A DNA stretch of 64,000 nt from Musa acuminata AAA Group (taxonomy: Eukaryota; Streptophyta; Magnoliopsida; Zingiberales; Musaceae). Both the position numbers and the translations under genes were made by a program. The notes under the pieces were generated by a model. It saw nothing but the letters and a program-made list of their open reading frames with translations. It made no database searches and was not told the origin of the DNA. Below, one piece after another: positions 48,426 to 58,798 of this stretch (position 1 is its first letter; the number at the start of each line of letters is the position of its first letter). The stretch is from positions 44,510,501-44,574,500 of the forward strand of contig NC_088335.1 of NCBI RefSeq assembly GCF_036884655.1, read 5' to 3'.

Positions 48426-49382
48426 ATGGCAGCAAGCAACGAGATCGCCCTCGAGTTGGCCCCCATCATCCGCGTCTACAAGGACGGCCGAATTGAGCGC
48501 TTAAACGCCGACGTGCACCTCCCTCCCTCCGTCGACACCGCCACCGGCGTCGCCTCCAAGGACGTCCCCATCGCCGCCGGCGTCACCGCCCGGCTCTACC
48601 TCCCAGCTGTCGCCGCGCCATCGAAGCTCCCCGTCTTAGTGTACTACCACGGCGGATGCTTCTGCATCGGCTCCGCCTTCTCCTCCATCTACCACGTCTT
48701 CCTCAACACCATCGTGTCCACGGCGAGCGTCATCGCCGTGTCCGTGGACTACCGGCTGGCACCGGAGCACCTCATCCCGGCGGCCTACGAGGACGCCTGG
48801 TGCGCGCTCCAGTGGGTGGCGTCCCACGCGGAGGGCGGCCCTGAGCCGTGGCTGGCCAAGGATCGGACGGACTTCACGCGTCTCTTTCTGGCCGGGGACA
48901 GCGCCGGGGCGAACATCGCGCACAATGTGGCGATGCGCGTGGCCGCGGAGGGGCTCGGCGTTGGCGGTGCGAGGGTGGAAGGCGCGGTGCTGCTGCACCC
49001 CTACTTCTGGGGGACGACGCGGCTGCCGTCCGAGGTGGGGCGCGTCGACCACCCGGTTATCCCGCCGCACACCGTGGACAGCATGTGGCAGCTGATAACC
49101 GGCGGGGCGGACAACGACGACCCGAGGTTAAACCCGTTGGCGGAGGGGGCGCCGAGCCTGGCGGGGCTGGGTTGCAGGCGGGTGATGGTGGCGGTGGCGG
49201 AGAAGGACACGCTGAGGGACAGGGGTAGGGCGTACTTCGAGGCTCTGAGGAAGAGCGGGTGGGGAGGGGAAGCGCAGCTGTGGGAGACGCAGGGAGAAGA
49301 CCACGTCTTCTTCCTCTTCAAGCCAGGGTGCAATGAGGTGTCTCTCTTGGTGAAGAGATTGGTTAGCTTCCTGAAGGATTAA
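48426..49382 (+). CDS. Plant carboxylesterase (CXE, GID1-like alpha/beta hydrolase), copy 1
   Basis: An intronless frame of 318 residues, the normal size of plant class I carboxylesterases. It has the alpha/beta-hydrolase signature VYYHGG at 72-77, [18 protein letters not shown], nucleophile Ser159 in [11 protein letters not shown], Asp261 in EKDTLRD and His293 in GEDHVFF. It is therefore a soluble serine hydrolase acting on short acyl or aryl esters; the natural substrate is unknown. GID1 receptors share the fold but lack the catalytic His, so this is an enzyme rather than a gibberellin receptor. The oxyanion-loop motif reads HGGC (Cys78) instead of HGGG. Copy 2 keeps the Gly, so this is a derived G-to-T change at 48657. 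About a dozen residues differ between the copies. The start at MAASNE is shared by both copies, and the GC-rich third positions are typical of monocot genes. The Cys may weaken but need not abolish activity. Confidence 0.92.
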   Translation: MAASNEIALELAPIIRVYKDGRIERLNADVHLPPSVDTATGVASKDVPIAAGVTARLYLPAVAAPSKLPVLVYYHGGCFCIGSAFSSIYHVFLNTIVSTASVIAVSVDYRLAPEHLIPAAYEDAWCALQWVASHAEGGPEPWLAKDRTDFTRLFLAGDSAGANIAHNVAMRVAAEGLGVGGARVEGAVLLHPYFWGTTRLPSEVGRVDHPVIPPHTVDSMWQLITGGADNDDPRLNPLAEGAPSLAGLGCRRVMVAVAEKDTLRDRGRAYFEALRKSGWGGEAQLWETQGEDHVFFLFKPGCNEVSLLVKRLVSFLKD

Positions 49383-49860
49383 CCATCCGTGGGTGAATCA
49401 TAGATTTGTGGAGAGAAATAGAGAGAGGGAGAGGAATAAATGTGTCATAATAAGGGATAATAATGTCATCAATCTTGTATGAACCATTACTTCATGTTTA
49501 TTATCTTAAGGAAATTGGAAATCATTTCAACTTCTTTTTTGAAGAGTCATACATATGAATGCCATATACCAACCTTTTTTGTGTGGTTACGAAGCTTTTT
49601 TTATTGAAAATTCACACAATATACAATAGTCAAAGAGAAATAATTCACGACAAAAAATTATAACTGATATATACAAATATAATAAACATAATGATGCCAT
49701 TTTCAATACATCATTATTTTTAGCAATTTTAATACTGAAAATTTTATTGTTAAATTACTTTACCGAAACAATATGATATAGTTTGGGTTTTAGATAGAAT
49801 AATCAAAATCTCACCGATTAAATCCAAAAAAGTCTATAAATGGACTTTAGCAACCTGCAC
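49383..49860. other. 3' flank of carboxylesterase copy 1
   Basis: Probably the 3' UTR for the first 100-150 bases, followed by AT-rich spacer that is shared with copy 2 up to about 49840. No gene is seen. Confidence 0.7.
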
Positions 49861-50890
49861 ACTTTATTTGGTCAGTCCTTGGACACGAATCCCTCCGGCT
49901 GTATCATATACATCTCCTCGAGATTGTCATTAAAGAGGTTTTTACATCAACCTGTCATATCTCATAATGCTAATAGTCAATAAAATTCAATTAGATTTTA
50001 ACATGATTACGGGTAAAAATGTTTTGTCATAGTCAACACATTGCCTTTGACGATACCCCTTAGCTACTAACCATACTTTATAGGTAGAGACCTTTCCATC
50101 CACTCCGATCTTCCTCTTGAAGATCCAATGCAACCGATGGGTATAATACCCTCGGGTGCATCAACTAGGTTTCAAACATTGTTAAAGTACATGGAATCCA
50201 TATAAGAATTCATGGCTTCTTGCCACTTCCTAGAGTATATACTTATAATAGCCTCCTCATAGATCTGAGGATCAATATCCTCAACATCCTCTCCTCTAAT
50301 ATGTCCCACATATCTCTCAGGAAGTTGGGATGCTCTGCTAGATATACATAAGTCGAAACTTATGTGCTAGGTACCTAAACAAACTTGGGCTATGGGGTGG
50401 TGCTTTAGCTAGGTTCTCTAACCTCACTCAATTCTATCATACTCCCATTATCTTCGTAAAAAATATGTCCATTCTCAAGGAACACCGCTCTCTTGGCTAT
50501 AAAGACATTTTGGTCCTCGAGATAATAAAAATCAGCCCCAAATCTTAACAACCTTAAGATCGGATTTTTTTCCTTTCCATATCTCATATAGTGTTGACAC
50601 TACCAATTTAGTTTGAACTCTATTCAGAAGGTAAATTACGATCACTAAGGTGTATCCCCAAAAACAAGATGAGTAGGTGAACGAAACTCATCACAGACCG
50701 CCTCATGTCTGATAGTGTACGATTCCTCATTTCGGATACTGAGTTGAGGTGTATAAGGAAGTGTCCATTGGAATAGAATATCATAGTCCTTGAGGAACTG
50801 AGTGAACTCTGTACTCAAGTATTTATCTCTTCGATTTGATTGAAGAGTCTTAATACTATTTCCAGTTAGTTCTCCACTTCCCTTCTACCA
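49860..50890 (-). pseudogene. Degenerate Ty1-copia pol fragment between the two carboxylesterases
   Basis: Read on the minus strand from 50890, a copia integrase C-terminal half is recognisable (HSVPQ/FLKDY-like, PMDTSLYT, FWGYTL, IYLLNRVQTKLVVSTLYE, IWKGKK). It is followed by the integrase tail (ADFYYLEDQNVF, IAKRAVFLENG, around 50550-50440). Next comes the start of reverse transcriptase (RKWQEAMNSYMDSMY, WIFKRKIGVDGKV, VAKGYRQRQCVDYDKTFLPV). Many stops and frame changes break it and no LTRs are seen. The domain order is consistent with one truncated, decayed insertion. Confidence 0.8.
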
Positions 50891-51474
50891 CCATTGATCT
50901 CGATTCTCACTTTTTATTTTTTTTAAAAAAATTTCTTACGTATCTATTCTTTCATAATTTAAAAATGACATACTTGACCCTACAAAATCAATATAGCATA
51001 AATATTCATCATATATGCCACTCAAGTTTACAAAGAAAAACTCCGTCTAATCATTATTAATAGCTAATTTGATTTTAAAATATAAAAATATTATCTCCCT
51101 TTTTTTCCTTCACCACTAGGCTTTCTCCTTTATATTCTATTTCCCATCATATAATATTTTTAATTTTAAAAAATAAAATATATATTTAATAATTACGTCA
51201 TGTATTTGAAGAAAATAGAGGAGTTGAAGATAACATGCGTTGTTTTTGTGTGTTTTAAGATATGTTATGCTATTATTGTATATGTACAACTTTTCTAGTT
51301 TTACATGAATATACTGAAATCTAAGTTTTTGGGTAAATATGAAATCGCTAATTCTATTATAAAATAACAAAATCAATATTCTAAAAATAATTTTATTAAT
51401 AAAAATAAATTTATAAAAAATAAATAAATTTTGTAACATTCCCCTAAAATGGTGAATCTCATCCGTTCTTTTCC

Positions 51475-51483
51475 TATATATAT
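51475..51483 (+). promoter_or_regulatory. Candidate TATA box of carboxylesterase copy 2
   Basis: TATATATAT about 47 bases upstream of the start codon, with leader ACAAACAGAACCCC shared with copy 1. The distance to the ATG is short, so the 5' UTR would be very short. Confidence 0.5.
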
Positions 51484-51529
51484 CACAAACAGAACCCCTC
51501 TCGCTCTTCCCTCAGAGGATACATCAACG

Positions 51530-52486
51530 ATGGCAGCAAGCAACGAGATCGCCCTCGAGTTGGTCCCCATCATCCGCATCTACAAGGACGGCCGCATTGA
51601 GCGCTTAGACGCCGACGTGCACCTCCCTCCTTCCGTCGACACCGCCACCGGCGTCGCCTCCAAGGACGTCCCCATCGCCGCCGGCGTCACCGCCCGGCTC
51701 TACCTCCCAGCTGTCGACTCGCCATCGAAGCTCCCCGTCTTCGTGTACTACCACGGCGGAGGCTTCTGCATCGGCTCCGCCTCCTCCTCCATCTACCACG
51801 TCTTCCTCAACACCATCGTGTCCACAGCCAGCGTCATCGCCGTGTCCGTGGACTACAGGCTGGCACCGGAGCACCTCATCCCGGCGGCCTACGAGGACGC
51901 CTGGTGCGCGCTCCGGTGGGTGGCGTCCCACGCGGAGGGTGGCCCCGAGCCGTGGCTGGCCAAGGATCGGACGGACTTCACGCGTCTCTTTCTGGCCGGG
52001 GACAGCGCCGGGGCGAACATCGCGCACAATGTGGCGATGCGCGTGGCCGCGGAGGGGCTCGGCGTTGGCGGTGCGAGGGTGGAAAGCATGGTGCTGCTGC
52101 ACCCCTACTTCTGGGGGACGACGCGGCTGCCGTCCGAGGTGGGGCGCGTCGACCACCCGGTTATCCCGCCGCATACCGTGGACAGCATGTGGCAGCTGAT
52201 AACCGGCGGGGCGGACAACGACGACCCGAGGTTAAACCCGTTGGCGGATGTGGCGCCGAGTCTGGCGGGGCTGGGTTGCAGGCGGGTGATGGTGGCGGTG
52301 GCGGAGAAGGACACGTTGAGGGACAGGGGGAGGGCGTACTTCGAGGCTCTGAGGAAGTGCGGGTGGGGAGGGGAAGCACAGCTGTGGGAGACGCAGGGAG
52401 AAGACCACGTCTTCTTCCTCTTCAAGCCAGGGTGCAATGAGGTGTCTCTCTTGGTGAAGAGATTGGTTAGCTTCCTGAAGGATTAA
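51530..52486 (+). CDS. Plant carboxylesterase (CXE), copy 2
   Basis: An intronless 318-residue frame, nearly identical to copy 1. It keeps the full HGGGF oxyanion motif (Gly78) together with Ser159, Asp261 and His293, so it should be the catalytically normal member of the pair. Differences from copy 1 include positions 12, 17, 28, 63-64, 71, 78, 84, 129, 186-187, 240-241 and 277. An in-frame ATG at 51449 would add 27 residues through the TATA/leader sequence; MAASNE is preferred because both copies share it and copy 1 has no equivalent extension. The copies are tandem, in the same orientation and about 3.1 kb apart. Both 3' halves are almost unchanged, which suggests recent duplication or gene conversion. 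Confidence 0.93.
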   Translation: MAASNEIALELVPIIRIYKDGRIERLDADVHLPPSVDTATGVASKDVPIAAGVTARLYLPAVDSPSKLPVFVYYHGGGFCIGSASSSIYHVFLNTIVSTASVIAVSVDYRLAPEHLIPAAYEDAWCALRWVASHAEGGPEPWLAKDRTDFTRLFLAGDSAGANIAHNVAMRVAAEGLGVGGARVESMVLLHPYFWGTTRLPSEVGRVDHPVIPPHTVDSMWQLITGGADNDDPRLNPLADVAPSLAGLGCRRVMVAVAEKDTLRDRGRAYFEALRKCGWGGEAQLWETQGEDHVFFLFKPGCNEVSLLVKRLVSFLKD

Positions 52487-54744
52487 CCATCCGTGGGTGA
52501 ATCATAGATTTGTGGAGAGAAATAGAGAGAGGGAGAGGAATAAATGTGCCATAATAAGGGATAATAATGTCATCAATCTTGCATGAACCATTACTTCATG
52601 TTTATTATCTTAAGGAAATTGGAAATCATTTCAACTTCTTTTTTTGAAGAGTCATTCATATGATGCCATATACGAACCTTTTTTGTGTGGCATTACCAAG
52701 TTTTTTTTATTGGAAATTCACACAATATACAATAGTCAAAGAGAAAATATAATTCACAACCAAAAATTATAACTGATATATACACATATAATAAACATAA
52801 TTACGCCATTTTCGATTCATTATTATTTTTAGTAATTTTAATACTGAATTTTTTATTATTAAATTACTTTACCAATATGAACAATATGATATGGTTTGGG
52901 TTTTGAGACGAAGTAACCGAAAACTCACTAATTGAATCCAAAAAAGTCCAACCCAACCTCACTATTCGAATCAATTCTATAGTCTTAGAGTATATTAATA
53001 GAAGATTGAATATGGAACAAATAGCGAAGAAAAAGTAAGCACTCTATGTGTGAGCGAAAGATTATATATATATATAGTATATATAGTATATAATTTAATA
53101 AACTTAAAATTTTAGATTGAATTGGTATAATCATGTTAAAATGATACTTAGAGCCATAGCTGATAAAACAAAAAAAAGTGAATTATAAAATGATACCGAA
53201 TTAAAATATTCGGGTCGATATACTATTCATAATTAAAAAAAAATTAATTTTTAAGTTGAATTAGTGTGAGATCTTATGCCAATTTTATTTTATTTTATTT
53301 TATATTAAGCCAAATTAAATCTATTTGGAACACATCGAATCAAGTAAAGTTCAAATTGTCATGGTTATGCACAATTAGGAGGAAGGATGGTAGCAACACT
53401 AAAGGTGATTTCTCTCTCTTCATTTATTTTCTTTCTTTTTGTTTTTGCCCTTTTTGGATCCTCTATTTGTCATCTTTATGGCGAATATGACAACTAATAA
53501 TCCACGTTGGTTTCTTCACTTGAAAGGATGTCCATCTTTGACCTAATGATGCTTTCCAATAAAGTTTGGAACACCAAGTATGACATCCAAAACCATGTTT
53601 TCACAAATCTTTTGCAACATTCTCAAGGAAGGTAAGAGAAAGATTTAAAAGTGTTGCAAAAACAATTTTGACACAAAACAGGCATTGTTGAACAAACATA
53701 TAAGTACAAACATGTCATGACATGACAGTGGGTTGTCTTCTCATGCAAATGTGAATTGAGGACCTGATAAGCTGCCTCAGACTTGGTCTGTCAACACATC
53801 AATTTCTTGATGGAACATATGTGAAATGTACTTTAGTTATTAGAATTTTATACAAAGGTGGTCATGGAGGCCCCCTTGAATTGATGGATTGTTGACCAAC
53901 ATGGTCAATGAGTGCTGATAGATCTTAAAAGCTAGTCAAGTCAGTGCCAAATCATCCATGAGGATGACCAAATCTCTTCCTTTCAGACAAGAATTATCAT
54001 TCTAGATTTATAGAGTGTTGATTGGTGTCCAGAAAAAAGATTTTTTTTTTATTATATGAATGATTAAATAGAAATAAAATTATATTAATATTTAAAAATA
54101 AGATATATTGACAGAAGTTTTGTGTATTATATACATAGAGTTGTAAGTAAATTAGGTGATTGAATAAAAAAAATCAGTCATAGTCAAAAAAATCCCTGAT
54201 ATGATCCAATCTAAAGATCCATTAATAAAAATGCTAGAACTATTGTTTTTGTGATGCTAGGATTAACAAAACATGCTATAAAAAAATATTTTCCAAACAA
54301 GAGAAAATTATTTAATTATTGATATATATATATGTGTAAGATATCACTAAATATTTATACTTTGTGATATTTATTATATATTTTGCAATGATATGTGGTA
54401 AAGGTGGGACTTGAGACAAATTTCTAAAATTATCAAAATAAGGGAAGTTTTGAAACAAGTGACTTGGTAGAATCTATGTTATATATCTCTACATCTTCAC
54501 AAAACTTGATTATGAATTTGAAATATGCTACATATGCATAAATATAATCTTATATTTTTGTTTTTAATAGATATTTATTTTAAAAATAATAAAAATATCC
54601 TCAATCACTCATTGATGTTTTTCTCATCTCCCTTTCTATAAAAAATAGAATTGGAACTGAATTATCACTTTTGATTGATTAAAAAAATAAAATGTTTCAC
54701 TAAGACTTGGATCTAAATCATTTAATTTTAAATATAAAGTATTA

Positions 54745-54788
<44 letters not shown>

Positions 54789-54830
54789 CCTTTTACTTTT
54801 TTATCCGATTTAAAATCGAACCGGGGAACC
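52487..54830. other. AT-rich spacer, no supported gene
   Basis: The first part is the carboxylesterase 3' UTR and shared flank. The rest is AT-rich, with short TA runs (about 53066-53091 and 54750-54786). The open frame 53266-53490 has poly-pyrimidine composition and no family. Confidence 0.6.
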
Positions 54831-55265
54831 TTGAACCGGAATCGAGTGATTTCGGTTAAATTTGGAATCACCGAGCCGTTGATCCGGTTCGATTCCCGTG
54901 ATCAGGGCTACAAGTGGGTTCGCCCATCGTCTTTATTCGCTTTCCGCCGCCGCCCACCTCCTCTTCGGAACCACGATAAGCTCCTCTTCCTTCCGCCACT
55001 GCGTCCTGCCCCGAAGCGTGCCGGCTGCAGGTCGCCGCTTTCGGCCTCCAAGAACGCTCTGGCTACTGGCTCGAACCGCTACCACCGCGCTTCAACACAA
55101 ACAGGAATTGGGACTGCACCGAATTGATCGACAGCGATGTTTGATACCTCAATTGAATAGGACTTTGGTACCTCTACGACACGCAAGAAGATAAGGGTTT
55201 AATCTCGTCTCTTCCTCTTTTCATTTGATCTTGGGTTTTGCGATCGAAACCACAGTTCAAAGTCG
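54831..55265 (+). promoter_or_regulatory. Probable promoter and 5' leader of the small basic-protein gene
   Basis: This GC-richer island follows the TA run and leads to the ATG at 55266. It contains open frames from 54831 and 54898 that overlap each other and stop before the main start. They may be upstream ORFs if the transcript starts this far up, which is not visible. Confidence 0.4.
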
Positions 55266-57192
55266 ATGGGCACCGAATCCAAAGCCAAAGGGCCACCTAA
55301 AGTGGTGAAACTTGATAAGGCGCTGAAATTGGTAAGAAGCCTTTGATCTCACCTTAGTTTTCGGTAGATTACTCTTCTCGTTGTTTTTCTGTGTCCAGAT
55401 GCTTAATTTCCCTGCAACTCTCTAACTAATTTGTAAATGTTAGTTTTTTGGTGGATAATCTATCATCATCTTCGATGAAATCTTTTGGAATGACTAATTG
55501 GAAGCATGCATCCAATTAAATGGCGGTGCCAAAAATTGGTATCTGCTTGGGAATAAAAAATTCGTGGCATGAGAAGCTATAGGACCTTTTGTTGGTGGGA
55601 ACCTTCTAGGAAGGTCCTTCCATTTAGGTGCTCTTGAGCTTAAGTGAATAATGTTCCTGTAATCTTAAGCATTGCTTTGACTTAATTGAAATATAGAGTT
55701 GTCAGTCCCAAGTCCCAAATACTTCAGTGAAGCTATTGTAAAAGTCTAGGACTGCTTGTATGGAAATCTTTGATCCTGTTAAATGTCTAAAGCCTCATAT
55801 AATAATCATTATGACAATCTTGTAATATGAACTAACCAAGTTTATGGACCTATAGATCGGGAAGGAAGAAGACAAGGAGGATTCTCTTCTTTAGGCAATT
55901 TCATAGAAAGAAGATGGTATTGGTCGTGCAAATTAAACAGGCCATAGTACAGGTTTCAGTTTTGCAAACATCATTCAAACCTAAAGATGGGAATCACCTG
56001 CTGTGAAGAAGAAACATAGCACATGATCTGGTTGGCTGAAGCAATGTGTATATAAAGAGTCATGAAAACGTATTTGACGGAATTTGGAAATAAGACAGGT
56101 TTAGATAAGTAAATGTTTTCCAAATGAAAGAGGAATAGTAGGTGTCTCAGCAGTTATGCAATGAAAAATTGTTAGGAAAATCAATCCATATTGTGGTTAT
56201 GATTTACAAAGTAGAGTTCTTAGAATAGTAGGCCAAATTAATGAAAGAAGGTAACTTCTACTTTGGTGAGGCATTCTCTTTTCAATTTGATATCCATAAA
56301 TCTTGAAGTTAGCAGCAGGATAGTCCGGTAGTAGCTAGCAACCAAGAAGACACTTCATTTCAGTGCATTATGGAAGAGCCATAGAGAATCCCTCTCAGGT
56401 AGCAAGCAAGTTTCAGCAATTAATATCTTCGACTTTGGGGCTTGAATGGGTGCAAATTAGTTTTCAGAAGCACCTGAAAAGGTACAGCCAATGATATTCC
56501 CATTCCATCACCATTCATGCTCGCTATAATTGAATCCCTTGCAACCATGAATCATGCACTTGTATCCTCTTATTTGTGTGGTGGTATGGACTTGCATTTG
56601 AACCGTACAGCTCATATCATCTTTGGACTCAATAGGAATAGTTGTTGGATGAATTGTAAAACCAGTATGGCTTGGAAATTGTTATAAAACACAATATGCA
56701 TTAGAAACCATAATGTTGCATTGAACAATTTCAATATCATGTTCTAATGAAAGCATGGTTTTCAGGCCGAAGCTTGGGTTAATAATATGAGCAGACCAGC
56801 GATTTATGAGCAGAGTGAAGTAGAATTTGAGGGTCGACCTTCGAGGTGTCCACTATGTTATATGCATACGAGAATATTTATTTTGGACAAGATATTCTTT
56901 GGGGCCTCAATATCTGGTTGATTAATGCTTGTGTAGGTTAGGTCTGGGAGCTAAAATCACACCAAAAATGAAAGCGGCAGTTTCAAGTGATCCAGTTGAA
57001 CAGAAATTGCTTGGGAAGTTGAACTCAAAGAAGAAACTGTCTTCGGAAAATGTAGAGAAAGCTAGCCCAGTTAAAGAGAATTCACCAAGCGACGATGATG
57101 AAAATGAACCAGAGAGCAGAACAAGTGCTTTTGTGAAGAAGAGACCAATGCCTCCAGCAACATCTTTGCAGTCTTCCAAGAAGAGAAAATGA
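55266..57192 (+). CDS. Small conserved basic protein of unknown function (possibly DUF3245-like)
   Basis: Three exons, 55266-55331, 56766-56845 and 56937-57192, join across GT-AG introns to 133 residues. The N-terminus is MGTESKAKGPPKVVKLDKAL. Next comes AEAWVNNMSRPAIYE followed by EFEGRPSRLGLGAKI, which resembles the core of a small eukaryotic family that I recall as DUF3245, though I am not certain of the name. The C-terminal half is Lys/Ser/Glu-rich and disordered-looking. It ends with a likely nuclear localisation signal, KKRPMPPAT through SSKKRK. There is no membrane segment or catalytic motif. A nuclear or nucleolar role is a guess from composition. Intron 1 is 1434 bp. The frame closes cleanly across both introns, which supports the model. 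Confidence 0.8.
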
Positions 57193-58798
57193 CATTCTGT
57201 AATCTTTGTCAGGTTTAAATTGTGTAGATGAGGTGCGCTGCACTTGTTCTCAAATTATTTATCATTGTCCATGTTCTTACAAGGTTCCTTCACATTCTGA
57301 ATGTTAGAACCTTTTCCCTTGATCAATCAAGTCCCATACCATCTACATTGTTTTACTTCATTTCCTTGATTTATGATACTGATATATCCACAGTATTTAG
57401 AAACTACTATGATCTTACAGGAGAGTTATATCTGTATTCAGTGTTTAAAATTGAGTGCTCAATCGACCATATGATGTGAAATCTTTGCAAGCATGAATTT
57501 GGCAGGGGGGCTTTTCTAAAGTAGCCATAATTTGCATGTGATATTATGAAGTGATCTTATTTCACTTCTGTGGGACTAAACATAAGATTGTTAGGAAGGT
57601 TGTAAATTTTTTATGCAAATTAAATACCGACAACTATGTCTAAAGTATTTAATTTACTATTAGATGGATGTTAAATGGAGGATTTAAATATTTGAAGGAA
57701 TAAATATTATATCGTAATTTGAAGGGTAAATAATGATGTTTGCAAACTTTAAGGGCAATTTTCTTTAAAGAGTCTCTCTATTTCCACATAAAAGCTGGGG
57801 TTGCTTGTAGCATTATTTCCATACAGGAATCACATATGGTCTAACAAAAACCATAGACCATATTGACTACATGAAGATGCGAACAAATGAGGAAGATGTT
57901 ATCCAAAATATTCTTAAGGAACCATGAAATGTTCACATTTCTCTTAGTAAAATTAACTAATTCAAGAGAATTGGATTTGATGCAAATGTTGGAGAGGCTT
58001 TCAAGGAAATGACATGGCTCATAAATCTGTCAATTTTGGGAGAATTATGAGCTTTTCATCTTTTTCGGCTTCTAATGACCCCCGAATAACTTAATTTATA
58101 AAGGCTTTTTATCTCCTTTCGAAAGTGATTGAGGGTTTAGAAAGTTGGAGTTATGCGATAAGAAAAATAAAAAAAATTATGGAAAAAAGTAAAATTAATT
58201 TTTTTTTCCAGAAATTTACTTAAAAAGAAAATTATTTAAAAAAATATTAATTTATTATTTTTAACATGGTGTAAGTTTGCATGTGAATGTAAACCCTCCA
58301 AGACGCAGCAGACCAATGAAGACCACAACGTCGGAAGGTAGCGGGAAGCCATCGATGGCCCACAGAAACGGTGGGGTTATTAGTCCTCTGGCGTAGACCA
58401 AAGGGAAACACACGCAACGACCCCGGTAGCCCACATGGGGTGTAGCGGCGAGCAAAAGATCGATTTTTTCTGAGCAGCGGTGGATTAGCACACCTGGATC
58501 AGATGTTTCCGTGACAGCAATTTTCTCGGGGAATAATTGTGCTGAGATTTGTTGCGTCTAGAAAACTCTGTCCTATCTTCTCTTAATCCATCGTTCACTG
58601 GTTGTCTTTGATCCATGATTCTCCTGCTGCTTCTGGCTTGGAGCGATCGCTGATTTCGTTCCCTTCAGCTGCTATTTCCATCCAATTTTTCTGTGTTCTG
58701 GAGTTCTTGTCTCTGTTTTAGGGTTTCTTTGATCCTCTTGGACTTCCATCTCCTCTAGTTTTCTTGGTTCGTTCTTTCATTCCTGTAACGAACACCAG
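57193..58798. other. Spacer and upstream region of the RLCK gene
   Basis: AT-rich 3' flank of the preceding gene, then a poly-A/T zone around 58160-58260, then a GC-richer stretch from 58261. The last part probably contains the promoter and 5' leader of the kinase: pyrimidine-rich sequence runs from 58560 to the start codon. The minus-strand open frame 58491-58261 is not supported. Confidence 0.5.

Larger units (their letters stand above)
50939..52951 (+). repeat. Duplicated segment, copy B (carboxylesterase unit)
   Basis: Counterpart of 47709-49840. The left border starts TATCTATTCTTTCATAATTT right after the copia fragment, and the right border fades after AATCCAAAAAAGTCC. Confidence 0.9.

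Noticed and set aside
48636..49333. Long minus-strand open frames opposite carboxylesterase copy 1 (and the same opposite copy 2)
   Set aside because: They are shadows of a GC-rich coding sequence; the sense frame has all catalytic motifs and the antisense frames have only Arg/Pro/His-rich low-complexity text.
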